From: Wuchereria bancrofti
Lineage: Eukaryota > Nematoda > Chromadorea > Rhabditida > Onchocercidae
Direction: 5' to 3'
Assembly: GCA_005281725.1 (NCBI GenBank)
Contig: SSBO01000001.1
Coordinates: 11,285,776-11,349,775, forward strand
DNA: 64,000 nt
Positions within the stretch are counted from its first letter, which is position 1. Every line of letters starts with the position of its first letter. The position numbers were made by a program, and so were the translations under genes. Under the pieces are notes generated by a model, which had not been told where the DNA came from, made no database searches, and saw nothing but the letters and a program-made list of their open reading frames with translations. Positions 49,501 to 61,900 of the stretch are shown here, one piece after another.

Positions 49501-51496
49501 GTATGCATTTCGTGCTTTTACTATGACCTCCCTAGCTTAAACATAGTAACACTTCTCTTGTGCTCCCCATATTTTTTAATAGATCCAAAACAGCATGAAC
49601 TTTTAAAGCCACCATTGCGATACTTACGGAAATCCATGATTGCTTCCATAGTAACGCAATAGTTATGAAATATTTACATGCAGATCAAAAATATTGCATA
49701 ATTGGAAAAAATAACTCTTATCAAATTCAGCAAGCAAATATCAAGCATTTTTCAATTAATGATTTCTAAAGAGAATTGTTTCTGAAAAAGACCACCAAAT
49801 TGGTCTCTTCATATATAGAAAATGAAAAATTTTTAAGCAACTATTTCTCTTAAACTTACACTGGCAAAGACAAGAAAGAAGACTAGCACTAAAAATATTA
49901 TTTAAGTTTTTCAAACAAAAGTGGAACGAAAGTGGTCAGAGAGCTAAGAGCAAGTTCATAGTTTGAGACTCTCCATAATTACTACTCAGCAAATCCTATA
50001 TCTCCAGTGCCTGTCCTACAAACATGAACAATCAAAACAGAAAAGTTTCATAACAAAATTAAAATAAAGTGATGGTGAAGGAAGAGCATGCAAAATCACT
50101 TACTTTTTTGTGATCTAACCGATTCTGTTTGGATGCTTCAAAATATTGTCGTTTTTCCTTTTCGCTCATATTTTTCCATTTTTCACCCATCTAAAATAAT
50201 TAAATAAAATTTTCATGAGCAGCTAACCAATTCTGAATATCCTAGGAACATGCTTACAATTCTGCTTGCTTCATGCATTTTCATATTTGGATTCAAAGCC
50301 AGCAACTTCTTCCGTTCTTGTTTTGTGAATATCATATAAGCATTCAGAGGTCTTCTAATGAACTGGTGATCGTCTGCAATAGTGCATTTCGTACAAGTTT
50401 CGCTTAAATTTATCTATCACGGCAGATAAAGAAGAAACAAAGATCGTGATGATTTAAGGTATATTCTCGCTACTGAACTTTTTACGAAAACAACATTTTT
50501 CCTTAATTATACACTATGACAAAAGGATGGAAAATTTTACAGATACAAAAGGGAAACATTAAAAATAGAAATACCGCCATATCCTGATTTAAATCAAATT
50601 TAATATTTGACAAACCTGCAGGTGATGCGGACTGTATTCGATGCATATAAATGTTGTTCGGTAAACTGATAACATGCGACGGACTTTCCACCCTAGCATT
50701 TTCGCCAACACCGCTTTGATATCTGAAATGAAACATTGTAAAAAAGTAGGAGTAAAACTTCTTTATCCAGAAAGTGACCGCCAGAATCCCAAGCACTTAA
50801 AATTATGTAGCTGATGTGTATGTACCTTATATACCGATATACATTATATGCGACATACCATACGGAATGCGCTACGTTTTTTTGGGAATGTGAATTCATT
50901 CTTTGGACATCCCACTCAGGACTGAACTAGCCTTTCTAATCAAATGCTAATTAATCCTCCGATGAATATTGCTCCTTTCCAGTAAACCAATTTTCCTAGA
51001 GGCAATTTAACACAGGTTCTGTGATGTTTGTTCACTATAATTTACGCAGTGGTCAGAAAAAATATATACCCATCAAGAACTTCCCATGACGTCAACTTCA
51101 ATATCGAAAATATTAGCAGCACACTGTTTTATATAATAAATGACATGATTAACATGAAGATAAAATAGAAAAAGTTTAGAGAATGTTCAAGAAAAACTTT
51201 CAAGTAGGATTAAGTTGTATAAAGAATTCCGAAAACAATACACTCGAATTGCTAACACTACTTGCATCTAATTCCTCTCTGTTATTCATCGAAAGAATCT
51301 CACCAAAACAGTAATAGTACTGAATTAACATAAGTCTTGTGATGTCTGTTCACTATAATTTACGCAATGGTCAGAAAAAAAAATACCCATTAAAGCATGT
51401 TCCTTGACTGTCGGGTAGTGAGGATGACGCCGCTGGTGAAGATGATGCGCTAGTGGAAACCAATGGGGTCGAGCTGCGACTCTCATCCACGGACAT
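46546..51496 (-). CDS. SOX-like HMG-box transcription factor
   Basis: Nine exons on the minus strand: 51496-51387, 50722-50616, 50373-50258, 50190-50104, 48055-47884, 47596-47549, 47405-47332, 47096-46973 and 46667-46546; 319 residues. Exon 1 is Ser-rich. Residues about 78-156 form one HMG box: IRRPLNAYMIFTKQER, KLLALNPNMKMHEASRIMGE, KWKNMSEKEKRQYFEASKQN, then NPNLVYHPQRKK. The Trp116, the Asn83 and the C-terminal basic HPQRKK fit the sequence-specific SOX group; SOX proteins read RPMNAFMVW and YRPRRK there, so this one is divergent. HMG boxes bind and bend the DNA minor groove. The rest is Pro/Ser/Thr-rich and then Gln/His-rich, ending LDQYHMLHHQAVTKQQHG and SQSLPQSAN, a likely activation region. 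All phases close. Subgroup (SOX, or another single-box class) is not settled. Confidence 0.87.
48426..48508. repeat. (CA)n-rich microsatellite in HMG gene intron 4
   Basis: An interrupted CA/ACAT run of about 80 bp. It produces long open frames of Thr-His or Cys-Val on both strands, which should not be read as genes. Confidence 0.9.
49378..49510. repeat. (TG)n/TATG-rich tract in HMG gene intron 4
   Basis: Interrupted TG and TATG repeats, including GTGATGCACATGCATGCATG, extend over about 130 bp. Confidence 0.85.
51018..51390. repeat. Duplicated 56-bp segment at exon 1 donor of HMG gene
   Basis: The segments at 51018-51073 and 51335-51390 are near-identical (shared core GTTCACTATAATTTACGCA). 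On the minus strand each begins with ATGG|GTAT; in the 51335-51390 copy this is the exon 1 splice donor. The other copy lies downstream within intron 1. Confidence 0.75.
51087..51094. promoter_or_regulatory. Palindromic CRE/ATF-type site TGACGTCA
   Basis: A perfect 8-bp CRE palindrome lies in intron 1 of the HMG-box gene, 14 bp from the duplicated donor segment. bZIP factors of the CREB/ATF class bind this sequence. Occupancy is not known. Confidence 0.4.
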
Positions 51497-52828
51497 TCAA
51501 TCCCCTACACGCTTCGAAATGCTTATAAGTTTATATGTGACACAAATATTTTCGACATAAGAATGGTGTAATGTGATTGTGGAAATGGAAAACAAATAGC
51601 ACAAATTTGCAAAATTAAAATAAATAATATGTAACAAGAAATCGATAAGCTTTTGGTTTTTCCTAGAAAGAAATTTTTTCGACAAACGGATTAGGTCGTA
51701 AACTTTGAAGTCATGCAGTTTAATTCTTCTAAAAGTATGAGGTGTAAGGAGTTGGGAATAAGAATGATGCATATTACAACGTATATCGATATTACAAGTG
51801 ACTATGATATGCAGATACACATCTCCCTTTCTAGAAACACATGATTGATTTCAGAGCAGTGAAAGATTTTATCACGCATATCGTATTCTTGATTGACTAA
51901 TCTAATAAGCATTCATCTTCTCTCAATTAATTGATCGGGAAATACAGGAAATACCGTACATAATAATCTCTTTGATGTTGCAACTGCGTGATAAGATTTC
52001 TTGTGTTTGTGGAACAAAAAGTCATCTGAGAGTGACAAAATGTAATTCCTATTTGCAATATAACTTAGATTTAACACAATGCACCATGTCGTTTTGATGT
52101 AATGATCATCGATGTAACATGACGTATCACCTAGTTTTAACAGTAGATTATTTAAATATGATAGGCAATATTTGATTCTGACATTATAGATTGTCTAACT
52201 GACAATAATTTTACATTTGAAATTTCAAGCATTGTGTTGCAAGAGAAAGTCTTCATTATAACACGTCTAACTAATCATTTGCCAATCATATGTTCTATAT
52301 AAATTACACATCATAATAATGTAGTATGAATTCAACAAAAATATAAAAGAAAATACTGCGTTGAGAATTATGTGAACGCATTGATGGTAAAATGCAATCT
52401 ATATACGATGAAATAAGCATGAAAATCTTATGAACAACAAAATTCATTTAATTTATATATTTCTTCATGCAAATACTATGTAATTATAGCAAGACAATCA
52501 ATAGCTAATTAAAACAGTTAAGTTAGCAAAGTAGAAATGATTCTATGAGGCGAAAAAAAAAAACAGAAGCAATACTGGACATAATGTGAAAATAAAGAAG
52601 GCGCAAAAATACACTCCTGTCTGAGAATTCTCTTGAAATTTAACGAAAAAATTAGTTAATATTCAAGAATGATTCTCATTTTTGCTCAGCGTGTAAGTCA
52701 GAAGTGACCTTTAACCTCGAACTCAACAACTCTCTTCCTTCTCACCCGCATCACATCCGCCCACCCATGTCCACTCATGCGCACTCCCCCGCACAGCACA
52801 GACAACAAATGACATATCATAAAGTCAC

Positions 52829-52836
52829 TGACGTCA
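52829..52836. promoter_or_regulatory. Palindromic CRE/ATF-type site TGACGTCA
   Basis: A second perfect CRE palindrome lies 1.33 kb upstream of the HMG-box gene start, at the edge of a C-rich patch that stands out from the AT-rich surroundings. This could be part of the promoter. Confidence 0.4.
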
Positions 52837-53496
52837 TGTTTTCCTTATGTGAATTCATACGTATATTGCAGCACAATATTGTCAATTTTCTAGTGATAAT
52901 TTTATTGTTAAGTTTTTTGAGAGATGTGATATGATTAAGTGTAGATGTAGCCTGAAACTGTCTTGTAATCTTTAGGATTGCTTTAAAAAAATTAAGAAAG
53001 TAGCAATGTGGTGAGATTATCATATCGGTAATTATCACACAATGTGATAAATGATTAATTCTTCAAGCATATTACACTATCTTATCACCTTATGAAAGAA
53101 TGAATATAATCAATGTATAGATATTAACTGTATTGATAACTGATAATAAATATGTGTCATTTGAGAGAAACATATGGAAGAGGAGTGATATAATGATTAC
53201 ATTAATGAAATGAATAATCTTTTATTTAATTGAATCATTATTTGTTTTCATTTGACATTGCTTTCAATCAACATTAAAAGTTTTTTTTTTCCTTTGTCTT
53301 TTCTAAACATTTGAAATTTTTAAATTTTTTATGTCTTGGAAAAAGAAAAAGAATAATTTATTGAATTAATCAACCCTAATCTCACATTCTCCCTTTCATT
53401 TACATTTCTATCCTTTGATAGATATATTTGTGAATGAAAACAATACGAGAATTATACTTTTCCATTGGGAAAACACCGCAATTTATCACTCTTTTT

Positions 53497-53636
53497 CCCT
53501 TTCTTCATCTCTCTCTCTCTCTCCTTGTTTCTCTCTTTCTATCTATTTATCCACCTATTTACCTGCTTATCTATCCATCTCTCTATCCCCTCTCCACCTA
53601 TCTCTCTCTGTCTACCTCTCTCTCTGTCTTTATGCT
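53497..53636. repeat. CT / ATCT-rich tract
   Basis: Mixed (CT)n and TATC-type repeats of about 140 bp. Three overlapping Ser/Leu-rich frames stay open through it because of the repeat. Confidence 0.9.
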
Positions 53637-54704
53637 GTTATGATGAAATATTTTCAAAATGTTTGAATTTCTAATAGTTTCTTCAAATTTCATTTCAACA
53701 TTGAAAAGATTAAAATTTCAAATTTTTACCTTAATGAAAAAATTTTTGAATTTAATTAAACAATTGTTACATTTTGTAGTGAGTTATAATGATGTATAAT
53801 TTGTGTTCATTTATTCAGTTTGAATCAGTTATTTACAATACAAATATTTAAAAGAAAAAGAAAAAGATAAAACGATCGATTGTTTTATTGTTTATGTCCA
53901 AGTTGTATCAATTAATTAGTGCAATAAGAAATGATTAAAATTAATATTTGCTAAAATATTTAAACGTAAAATGTAAAATGTGAAACATTTAATACTTTCA
54001 TACTAATAGAATGTAAATAATTTGTGAAAAGTGAAAATTAAACAGTAAAAATTGTTATCAATTTGTCAGATCAAATGCTAATTGCATCGAATTAAGAAAG
54101 TTTTCATCTATAATTAATTGAATGCTAATTTGTCTTGATAAATAATTAGCATTGGGTGAAATTGTAAATAATGCACACACATTTCAATTTAATTTTAAAA
54201 TATTTTTTTTTTTTTACAAGTGCCTATGAAGCTATTAACCATTGATTAGTTTACTAATGAGCTTACTAGTAAAATTGCTAGTAAATGGTTAGTTAATAAA
54301 TGCAATAGCAGAAGAGATGAATATTAGGAGTGAATCATCAATAAATATTAAAGCGACATAAAACTTTCAATTATTGCTATCATCTACTGGCTAGATAGAT
54401 TGGTTGGTATTGACTACTTTATAGCAAAATTAACATTGATTTCTCTCATTCATTTAATCAATTAATTAAATTTTAGCAACTTTTCAAACATCAATAATAT
54501 TTATATATGTCTAATTAATTTATAATTTCATAAAATTTCAACAAAAATTGAATTGCAAATCTTAAATTTAACATTTTTTAAATGAAGGCAATTTTAATCC
54601 TAAAAAATGTGAATGCGACTATAATTTTTTTTTTAGATAAAAGATTTGATTTTATTAAGAGATATGAAATGAATTGTTAATTAGTCATATCTGTTGTAAG
54701 TTTG

Positions 54705-54720
54705 ATTATTATTATTGTTA

Positions 54721-54755
<35 letters not shown>
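54705..54755. repeat. (ATT)n microsatellite
   Basis: About 16 trinucleotide units with two early GTT variants. Confidence 0.92.
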
Positions 54756-54757
<2 letters not shown>

Positions 54758-55485
54758 ACTTATTTTGTTGAATTATTCTTGTGATGAACTCAATACGATG
54801 CAGTTATGATCAGTGTTTTTATCAATCGATTACAGTTATCAGCATTGTATTCATCGATTGATCAATTTTATGAATGGATGTTTACAGTATGCGACATAGT
54901 CGTTGGTGACATCTGTCAATCAAATGATCGTTACCTCAATTTTTCAATAGTCCTTCTGATGTAATTTTTCAAAATTTATTCATTTTTCAATGGAAAATAA
55001 ATTTTTTTTCTCTCTCAAAATTTCATATTTCTTTTTTCTGAGAATAAATTAATGTAAAAATTTTGTTTTATCTGTGTAAAATTTAATTCATATATAAAAC
55101 AATGTTTTAACATTGTTTACCTAGAAATGAATGTTCATCGTAATTTAAATGAATAGCTCCGTTGAGCATATTTCAAAATCATATTTAATGTTTTATGAAA
55201 TTTTATAATAAAATTTTAATTTAGAAAAAAAAATTATATTTTTGTAAATGATAAAATGATGGAAGAATTTATCAGACGGAATATGCAAATGATTAAATTG
55301 GAAAAGGATTAATTCTTTTCATTAAATTGTCTCATTTACTTTTACTTATTTATTGCAAATACATTCAAAAAATTTTCTGCAATTTACCAGATTTTTGTTA
55401 CAGTTTGAAGTCTGTTACTAAAATTTATTAAAGTCTAAACATTCTTAATTAAATTAGTTACAAAAAGTAAAATAATAAGGTTGTA

Positions 55486-55804
55486 GGTCTTAATTTTTAT
55501 CTAAATTTTTCTTACAATTTCACTATTATAATTTCACTACTACTATTACTATTTGAATTTAAAACAGCATAAAAGATATGGATGAAGAGATGAACAAAGA
55601 AGGAATGAATCATATGATAATTAAAAATAATTTTAGGAAATCAANGGTCTTAATTTTTATCTAAATTTTTCTTACAATTTCACTATTATAATTTCACTAC
55701 TACTATTACTATTTGAATTTAAAACAGCATAAAAGATATGGATGAAGAGATGAACAAAGAAGGAATGAATCATATGATAATTAAAAATAATTTTAGGAAA
55801 TCAA
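55486..55804. repeat. Perfect 159-bp duplication around a single N
   Basis: The sequence at 55486-55644 is repeated exactly at 55646-55804, with one N at 55645 between. This is the same pattern as at 17.9 kb and points to unmerged overlapping contig ends. Confidence 0.9.
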
Positions 55805-56162
55805 AGTCCCTTTTCGATTACTTATGCCGAATAAAAATCGATACATCATTATTTGCCTGATTCCACTTTTCCAAACTCACTCAAATTTCGTTCCACTTGT
55901 CACTTTATGCTGTCCTTCAACCAGTTCTTTTGTATTCAACAATTCCTTCCTTCCTTTTTATGATGTAATTACCAGGAAATCTCACGATGGCATTCACCAT
56001 AACTGATTGCAAATTTTTTTTTTTTTGCACTGATGAACTTAAATTCGTTGTATAAAATGTTTTGTATCAACTTTTCAGGGAACTGCTAATATCATGTTGA
56101 ATTTAAATTGGAAATATTGCGATATAATAATTATTTGTCAGAGATACTTCAAATCATAATCA

Positions 56163-56968
56163 ATGATTTCAACAATGAATGCATACTTTTTGGCACTTGT
56201 TAACTGCATAAATTTTTATTTTCACGAGAAAAACAAAATTTATTTCTCATTCATTGAAGAAGAAACTCTTAACGCGACAACACCGAAAGTTGTAGAAAAC
56301 TTTGAGAGCTATTTAAATGCTATGAATTATGAGAATCAATCAATGTCGACATCCATCTCAACTTTCCTCAGCATTAATCTCTAATAAATAAATGCGAAAA
56401 TGGTATCATTTTCCTAAAGACCAACTTATTACTGTATTTTTACAGTTGAGCAAAACATTTAAGTTTTTTTTTTTTTAAAAAAAAAAGCGCTGCAATAAAG
56501 GTTATCAAACAATGATTCAATGAGTAGGAAATATCTTTCTGTGACAATTCTAAATATACCAATGAAAATATGAAATTCTCTACATATTTTTTTGCTACCA
56601 AATATAAAAAACTATTAAAGTTATTCTCAAAATGATTTTCCTTTAATCCTTCTCAGATAGTATACGATGAATATGGTTATAAAGCCGACTTTTTCTACAT
56701 TTCTTACTTCCTTCGCTATAATTATGAAACTCTTTTATCGTAAGTAACTTAGCAATTTCATAAACTAATGTTGTTCCCTCATTTCTCTGAACCACTTTTT
56801 TTTTTTTATATTTCGGAATACGAATTTCTAACTGCCACTAATTTTATTTCCAATTACGAGCGCAACGCTGAAGTCACACAGTGTGGAACAATGAATTTTC
56901 AAGATTCAAGACCCTTTAATCCTTGCTGTAATGAAAGTGAGAATAATTTCGTACCAACATTTCATTGA
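56163..56968 (+). pseudogene. Doubtful or broken plus-strand gene
   Basis: Three open segments are less AT-rich than their surroundings. The first (56163-56384) begins with a hydrophobic stretch and ends in a stop. The second, 56657-56739, is framed by a good TTCTCAG acceptor and a GTAAGT donor and reads YDEYGYKADFFYISYFLRYN. The third (from about 56810 to the stop at 56968) reads YEFLTATNF, NAEVTQCGTMNFQDSRPFN and PCCNESENN. The phases of segments two and three would fit only if the intron ended in TTTC before GGAATACG, which has no AG. This could be a decayed gene, a base error, or chance. No family is recognised. Confidence 0.25.
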
Positions 56969-57081
56969 AGATGTCGTTAGTATTTTATCAATATACACAG
57001 CTATAATTGTATCAGTTAGCAGAGATCCATTCTATAAACTCATAATGCTACGTACAAAGGTATAAAAAATAGATATTGAGC

Positions 57082-58044
57082 TCAGTCCCAACGTTGCCTA
57101 ACAATTAGTTCCTTTAAACTGCTTTCAATAGTTCGATGTTCATGCAATAGATTACCAATATTCGCTTTCGCTTTCAACACTTCACCACTTCCAACAATTC
57201 GCTTTTTAGGTTTTCCTGGCATACGACGTTGCTCCATTTCTAAAAATTCTTTCTCTCGCTGTTCTGCACATGTACCATATTTTTTAATATATTCATGTTC
57301 CATCTCCTGAAAAATTATAAGAAATAATACAAAATAAAAACACATCCAGTGCAACAATGGCTCACTGTTGAAAATTAAATTCACATCCTTCTCACTCTTC
57401 TGAGACATACAAATTAAATTCAACACAGTGAAAAGCATAATGAATTCTTCATTTCATCAAAACCTTGTTAACACTATAGATTTAAAAAAATAAAACTTAA
57501 CTCGCTGGAAATGAAATATTCCATTAAATGTTCCATGAAAGATATTGAACGTAAAATCCTTCTTGACAAAATTTTTAAGTTAAAAAAGTGAAAAGCAATG
57601 TCTATCATAAATAAAGTGAACCTTGTTTAGGTAAGGTGTTGCAAGACATTTCATTACTTCATATTCTATTTTCATTTTATCCTGCAATTGTCTGATGGCA
57701 TTGCCACTAATCGGATAATCCGGCCTGCCTTTTCTAAAAATGATGGGTAATTAATTGTATGAAAATTGTGCCACAAAAGGGGAAACATATTCCGCTCTTA
57801 AAGATTGACCGCTGTATCACAGCTTCGCGCCAATTGTTCGCTATTCCTTCCCCCATCTTCCATTATTACATTCACTTCTCTAAATCTCATGCCCTCTTCT
57901 AGAACCAAAAAAAAAAATCATATATTTTACAAAAACCTACATTTTCAGCTTTGGAAGAGGAGGTCCACGATATCCAACTTCCCAAACACGACGATTCCAT
58001 TCCGGAATATTTAAATTTCTTGGTAACCAAACTGTGAATCGCAT
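57082..58044 (-). CDS. Probable mitochondrial ribosomal protein mL63 (MRP63/MRPL57)
   Basis: Three exons on the minus strand: 58044-57941, 57733-57622 and 57306-57082, giving 146 residues with agreeing phases. The product is small, basic and Trp-containing: MRFTVWLPRNLNIPEWNRRV, then WEVGYRGPPLPKLKIKGRPD, a helix ISGNAIRQLQDKMKIEYEVM, ATPYLNKEMEHEYIKKYG, a Lys/Glu helix, and an end RQRWD. The arrangement matches human MRP63 (102 residues): a GRIPGRQW start, RRPRF, a helix leading to LSMPYMTREQE and a C-terminal KKWS. The protein would be a large-subunit component of the mitochondrial ribosome. The similarity is by memory of the pattern and is modest; the nematode version is longer at both ends. 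The gene lies 0.92 kb downstream of the SRA1-like gene on the same strand. Confidence 0.6.
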
Positions 58045-58966
58045 GACATCTACTTTAATATCATCACAGATCTATCGACACTACCATTTCTCAACTTCAG
58101 CCCTTGAAGTACTAACTTTATGACCACCTTTTTTTCAGAAGAAACCTCCATATTACAGATACCAGAAAAACGTATGATTAAATTTCCTTCCTGTCTTTCA
58201 TACGTAAGTTCTGTTAATCAGTAATAGTTTACTAAATCAATGAATGCAAAACCCTTAAAATAATTTTAAAAGAATTATACAAACGACTAATCTAGATCGG
58301 TTATACAAAGTGTTACATACTTTTTCCTGTCAGTATTTTTCGTAATCTATCTCATGGAATACAGTCGAATTCTAGAATTTCAATTCTTTCACAGAAAAAC
58401 TTTGAAGCAAATAACATATTGCTCATAAAACATATAATAAAAGCTGCGCAGGAAAAATACGAATGTTTTATAGTAATTATATTAATACATCACAGTATTA
58501 AACCACCACCATAAGCAATGTTAAATAAATATTACATTTCAAAAAGTTGCTAATAATCAAAATCTATGTTTGGTTACCTAAGCGACAGATTTCAACATCA
58601 GAAATTACATCAAAATTAAACATCAAAAAATTAAACAAACGAAAAAAAAATTGAAGCTTAAACACAGCTTCCGATAAACTCACAAAATCCATGTTAATAT
58701 CAGTACTCACAAGAACTTAATAACTTGAAATTATTCCATCATACCCTACTGTAGTAGGAAAATGTGAGGTATCTGAACAAGATAAGCAGTCTTTTAAACT
58801 TATCACAATATAATTTCTAATAAAAATGTGTGACAAGAGTTTGACAAATTGGAACGCAGTTACAAATAAACTTTAAATAAGACAAACATCCACAACCTAA
58901 CCGAGAATTCAAAAACTTAGAGGACGAAATCCAAGTGAAATTAATTCAGATATTCTACTTCACTGA
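58045..58966. other. Interval between SRA1-like and mL63 genes
   Basis: This 0.92 kb interval lies between two co-directional minus-strand genes. It holds no coding region that I can support; the spacing would allow an SL trans-spliced operon, but nothing shows it. Confidence 0.35.
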
Positions 58967-61900
58967 TCATAGATGACGAGTTCGACCAGCACTACCGATA
59001 CGAGCCGGACGTCTCAATTCGTTCAGCAATAACCGAATACCTTGAGCCCAACTAGTTCGGGATTGTGTTGGAAATGATACTTGTAACTGTTCAAAAAATT
59101 GATATGCTTCATCAAATAAGCCACGATCCAGTGCTGCAAATGCATTTTTTTTTTGACGATCTGCTGGTTATGATTTAAAAATTATGCGTGGTGATCACTG
59201 AAAATTTTGGCAAATAATATACATTGTAATTAACTGCTCGGATTCATTATTATATAATCAATCATAAGTATATTTAATGTCTTATTTGCGCTGTTTCATT
59301 TATCATTTCATTCCTGATCTGTTGATTCACCACTTATAGAAAGTGAATTCCTGGCAGTATTTTTGATGCTGAGAAATTTGCTAAGATTTTTAAGTAAATT
59401 TATTAAGTAAGATTTCAAGAAGCAGTCACGTCAAGAGAATTTAAAATGTTTTAGCATCATGAAAATTTGCCCTTACCATCAACAACAAAATTAAGTTTCT
59501 TGATGCAACTATCTGTCACTTGCCCCGTATTCATTGATTCACCCAACTGATTTATGCGTAACTGAATCCCGTCTCTAGTTACTCCCTGAAGATAGTATAG
59601 TTCTGTTGAATAGAACATTTATATAAATAACAAAACCTTGTGAATTCTGTCAAAGGATTTCCATAATTTACCTTAAAATGACTTTGATCAAAAACAGACT
59701 TCAACTCAGGAAGTTTAACTGAATCGCCGATTTTTTAAGGAAGCTTAATTATTGCTTTCTATATCTATATTACGTTCATCAAGAGCAACAACTCCAACCA
59801 AATAAGAAGATATATTCTTATTTGAACTAAACAAAGAAAAAGTTACAACTGGGAGTCTATATGTGGCTTTGATCAAAAACTGGACAAGCTGAAGACCACT
59901 CAAAGATACATCACCAGCAGCCTTTACGGGTGCTACATAATCAGTTGGATATGGCGATGTAGCAGGCCTTCTAGTATTTTCACTTATCACCTGAAAACAT
60001 TAAAAAAACTTTTATATAGGTTTACATAATCATAATAAACTCCAGAAAAAAAGTTCTGATTTCTACTGTACTGAAGTCCTGATTCCATCTATAAACTGAA
60101 TTCACAATTTCAGAACAGCTAAAATTTCTTAGTTCTTTTCAGAATAGTTTGTTCGCTTTTACAAATATTAGAAGGAATGTGAAATATAACTTACATTAGG
60201 TGGAACATAAATTAAAGCATTTGGATTTCTTTCAATTGAAGATGTAACTTGAAGACCTGTTGAAGTGGGTAAATTCGGATCAAAGGACTTCTGAAAACAT
60301 AGTTAATGAATGAGAAATCAAAATTCTATTCATAACTTTAATATAATTGCAAAACACTTATAGTACTAAGAGTTTAAGAAATCTTTCATAAAATAATCGA
60401 ATCTCGATAAATCTGCAAAAGTTTTTTTGAATATTTCTTGGAATTATGAATTATAAACAAATAAATCATATATATATACGAATTCCTTGATTTAACAAAT
60501 TCATTTACACTATCTACCTGTTAACTGATACCATAATGGAACAATGGAGACATCAATAGTTACCCGAAAACAGCTTTCAGGAGACTTTTCTGCAGAAGTA
60601 TCATATGTCAAACTTTCCGATTTCGATAGCTCTTGCTGCTGAGGATCTGTAACATATGAGCTGGTTTGCTCTACTTAATATAAGTGCTTCTAATTACATA
60701 ATTTACATAAAATTATGAAAAATTAAAGGCAGAAAGATAGTGAAACCTACCATTTACTTAAGGCACAATATTACTGTACAAATTATAGCAATAATACAAA
60801 AAAGTGTAGGAAAACATATGCTTCAAAAAGTTGCAATAAATCACCCAACGGTGTGTTTTGCTATGAATACTACTGTTAATGACGCTAACTGAAAAATACC
60901 ATCATATATTATTGCTATGCTACCTTTTAACTGCAGTGAGATTGAAGAGGAATACACTCAAATGCTCAGAGGAAAAAATATGTGTAAACAAACTTATCAC
61001 CTGGAACATTGAATGCATCAAAAATGGAACGATGTTGCTGCAGGGATGAAGATTTGTCCGTCGATTGATCCCTCTTTCTGTTTGTGGATGGGGAATTAGA
61101 AAACGGGACAAATGAATCCATTGTGGCATAATTTGGCACTGGTGTCGGAAAGATTGGCTGTGGAGGAGCTCCGCAGACTGCAGTACCTTGAGCTAAGGTT
61201 ACAGTTGGGGTCTGAGTTGCAGCTAAAGCTGGATTTGTAGCTTGCGGTGAGAACACTGGTTGTACTAAATTTGTGTATGTTGGTGAAGTATTGGAAGCCT
61301 GAAATTATATTACAATATAATAATTTTCTTAACAAAAAGAACTGCTTGTAAAAAGATGCGCCTCAGCTTAATTTTGAAAATTACAGAAGATCTTAAATAT
61401 CCGCCTTGTTCATTACAAAGAAGCTAAAATTCTAAAATATAGGAATCATAAGAACAATTCAGAATGTGTTGATGTGACATTATGCAAGATTGTTTCATCA
61501 AAAGTTGAAATCGCTCAACTGAGCTTTGTTATCGTAAGTTAGCTCAAAATTGCAATCAGTAGCGATAACAACTATTGACTACAATCCCTTCTCAGAAAAT
61601 ACACAGTTATCATTCTTCTATTTTAGTATTGAAAGAGTATCCGAAAATTTGTCAGTTGTCACATATAAAAGAAGCACTAGTCAAACTTACTTTTAGTAAA
61701 GACATTCTAGTTTGAAGCTTTAGACGGAAGAAATGACAGGGGATGAGAAAAAGAGTTAGAAGAGTGGAACGATTATCAAATATTATTGTTATATTTCTGA
61801 ACAAGTAATTTCCATCCTTTTCAATTTCAAGAAACCGAAAGTAATACTTGAATGGAAGGATGCACAGGACGCCGATGTCTATTTGCCAAAGCACCAGAAC

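Larger units (their letters stand above)
51497..57081. other. 5.6 kb upstream of the HMG-box gene
   Basis: No firm gene is seen. Contents are a C-rich, less AT-rich patch at 52690-52850 with a CRE palindrome, a CT/ATCT tract at 53497-53636, an (ATT)n tract at 54705-54755, a duplicated assembly join at 55486-55804, and a doubtful plus-strand gene at 56.2-57.0 kb. Confidence 0.45.

Noticed and set aside
53415..53674. Three overlapping Ser/Leu-rich open frames
   Set aside because: They are translations of a CT/ATCT tract; three frames open at once shows that composition is the cause.
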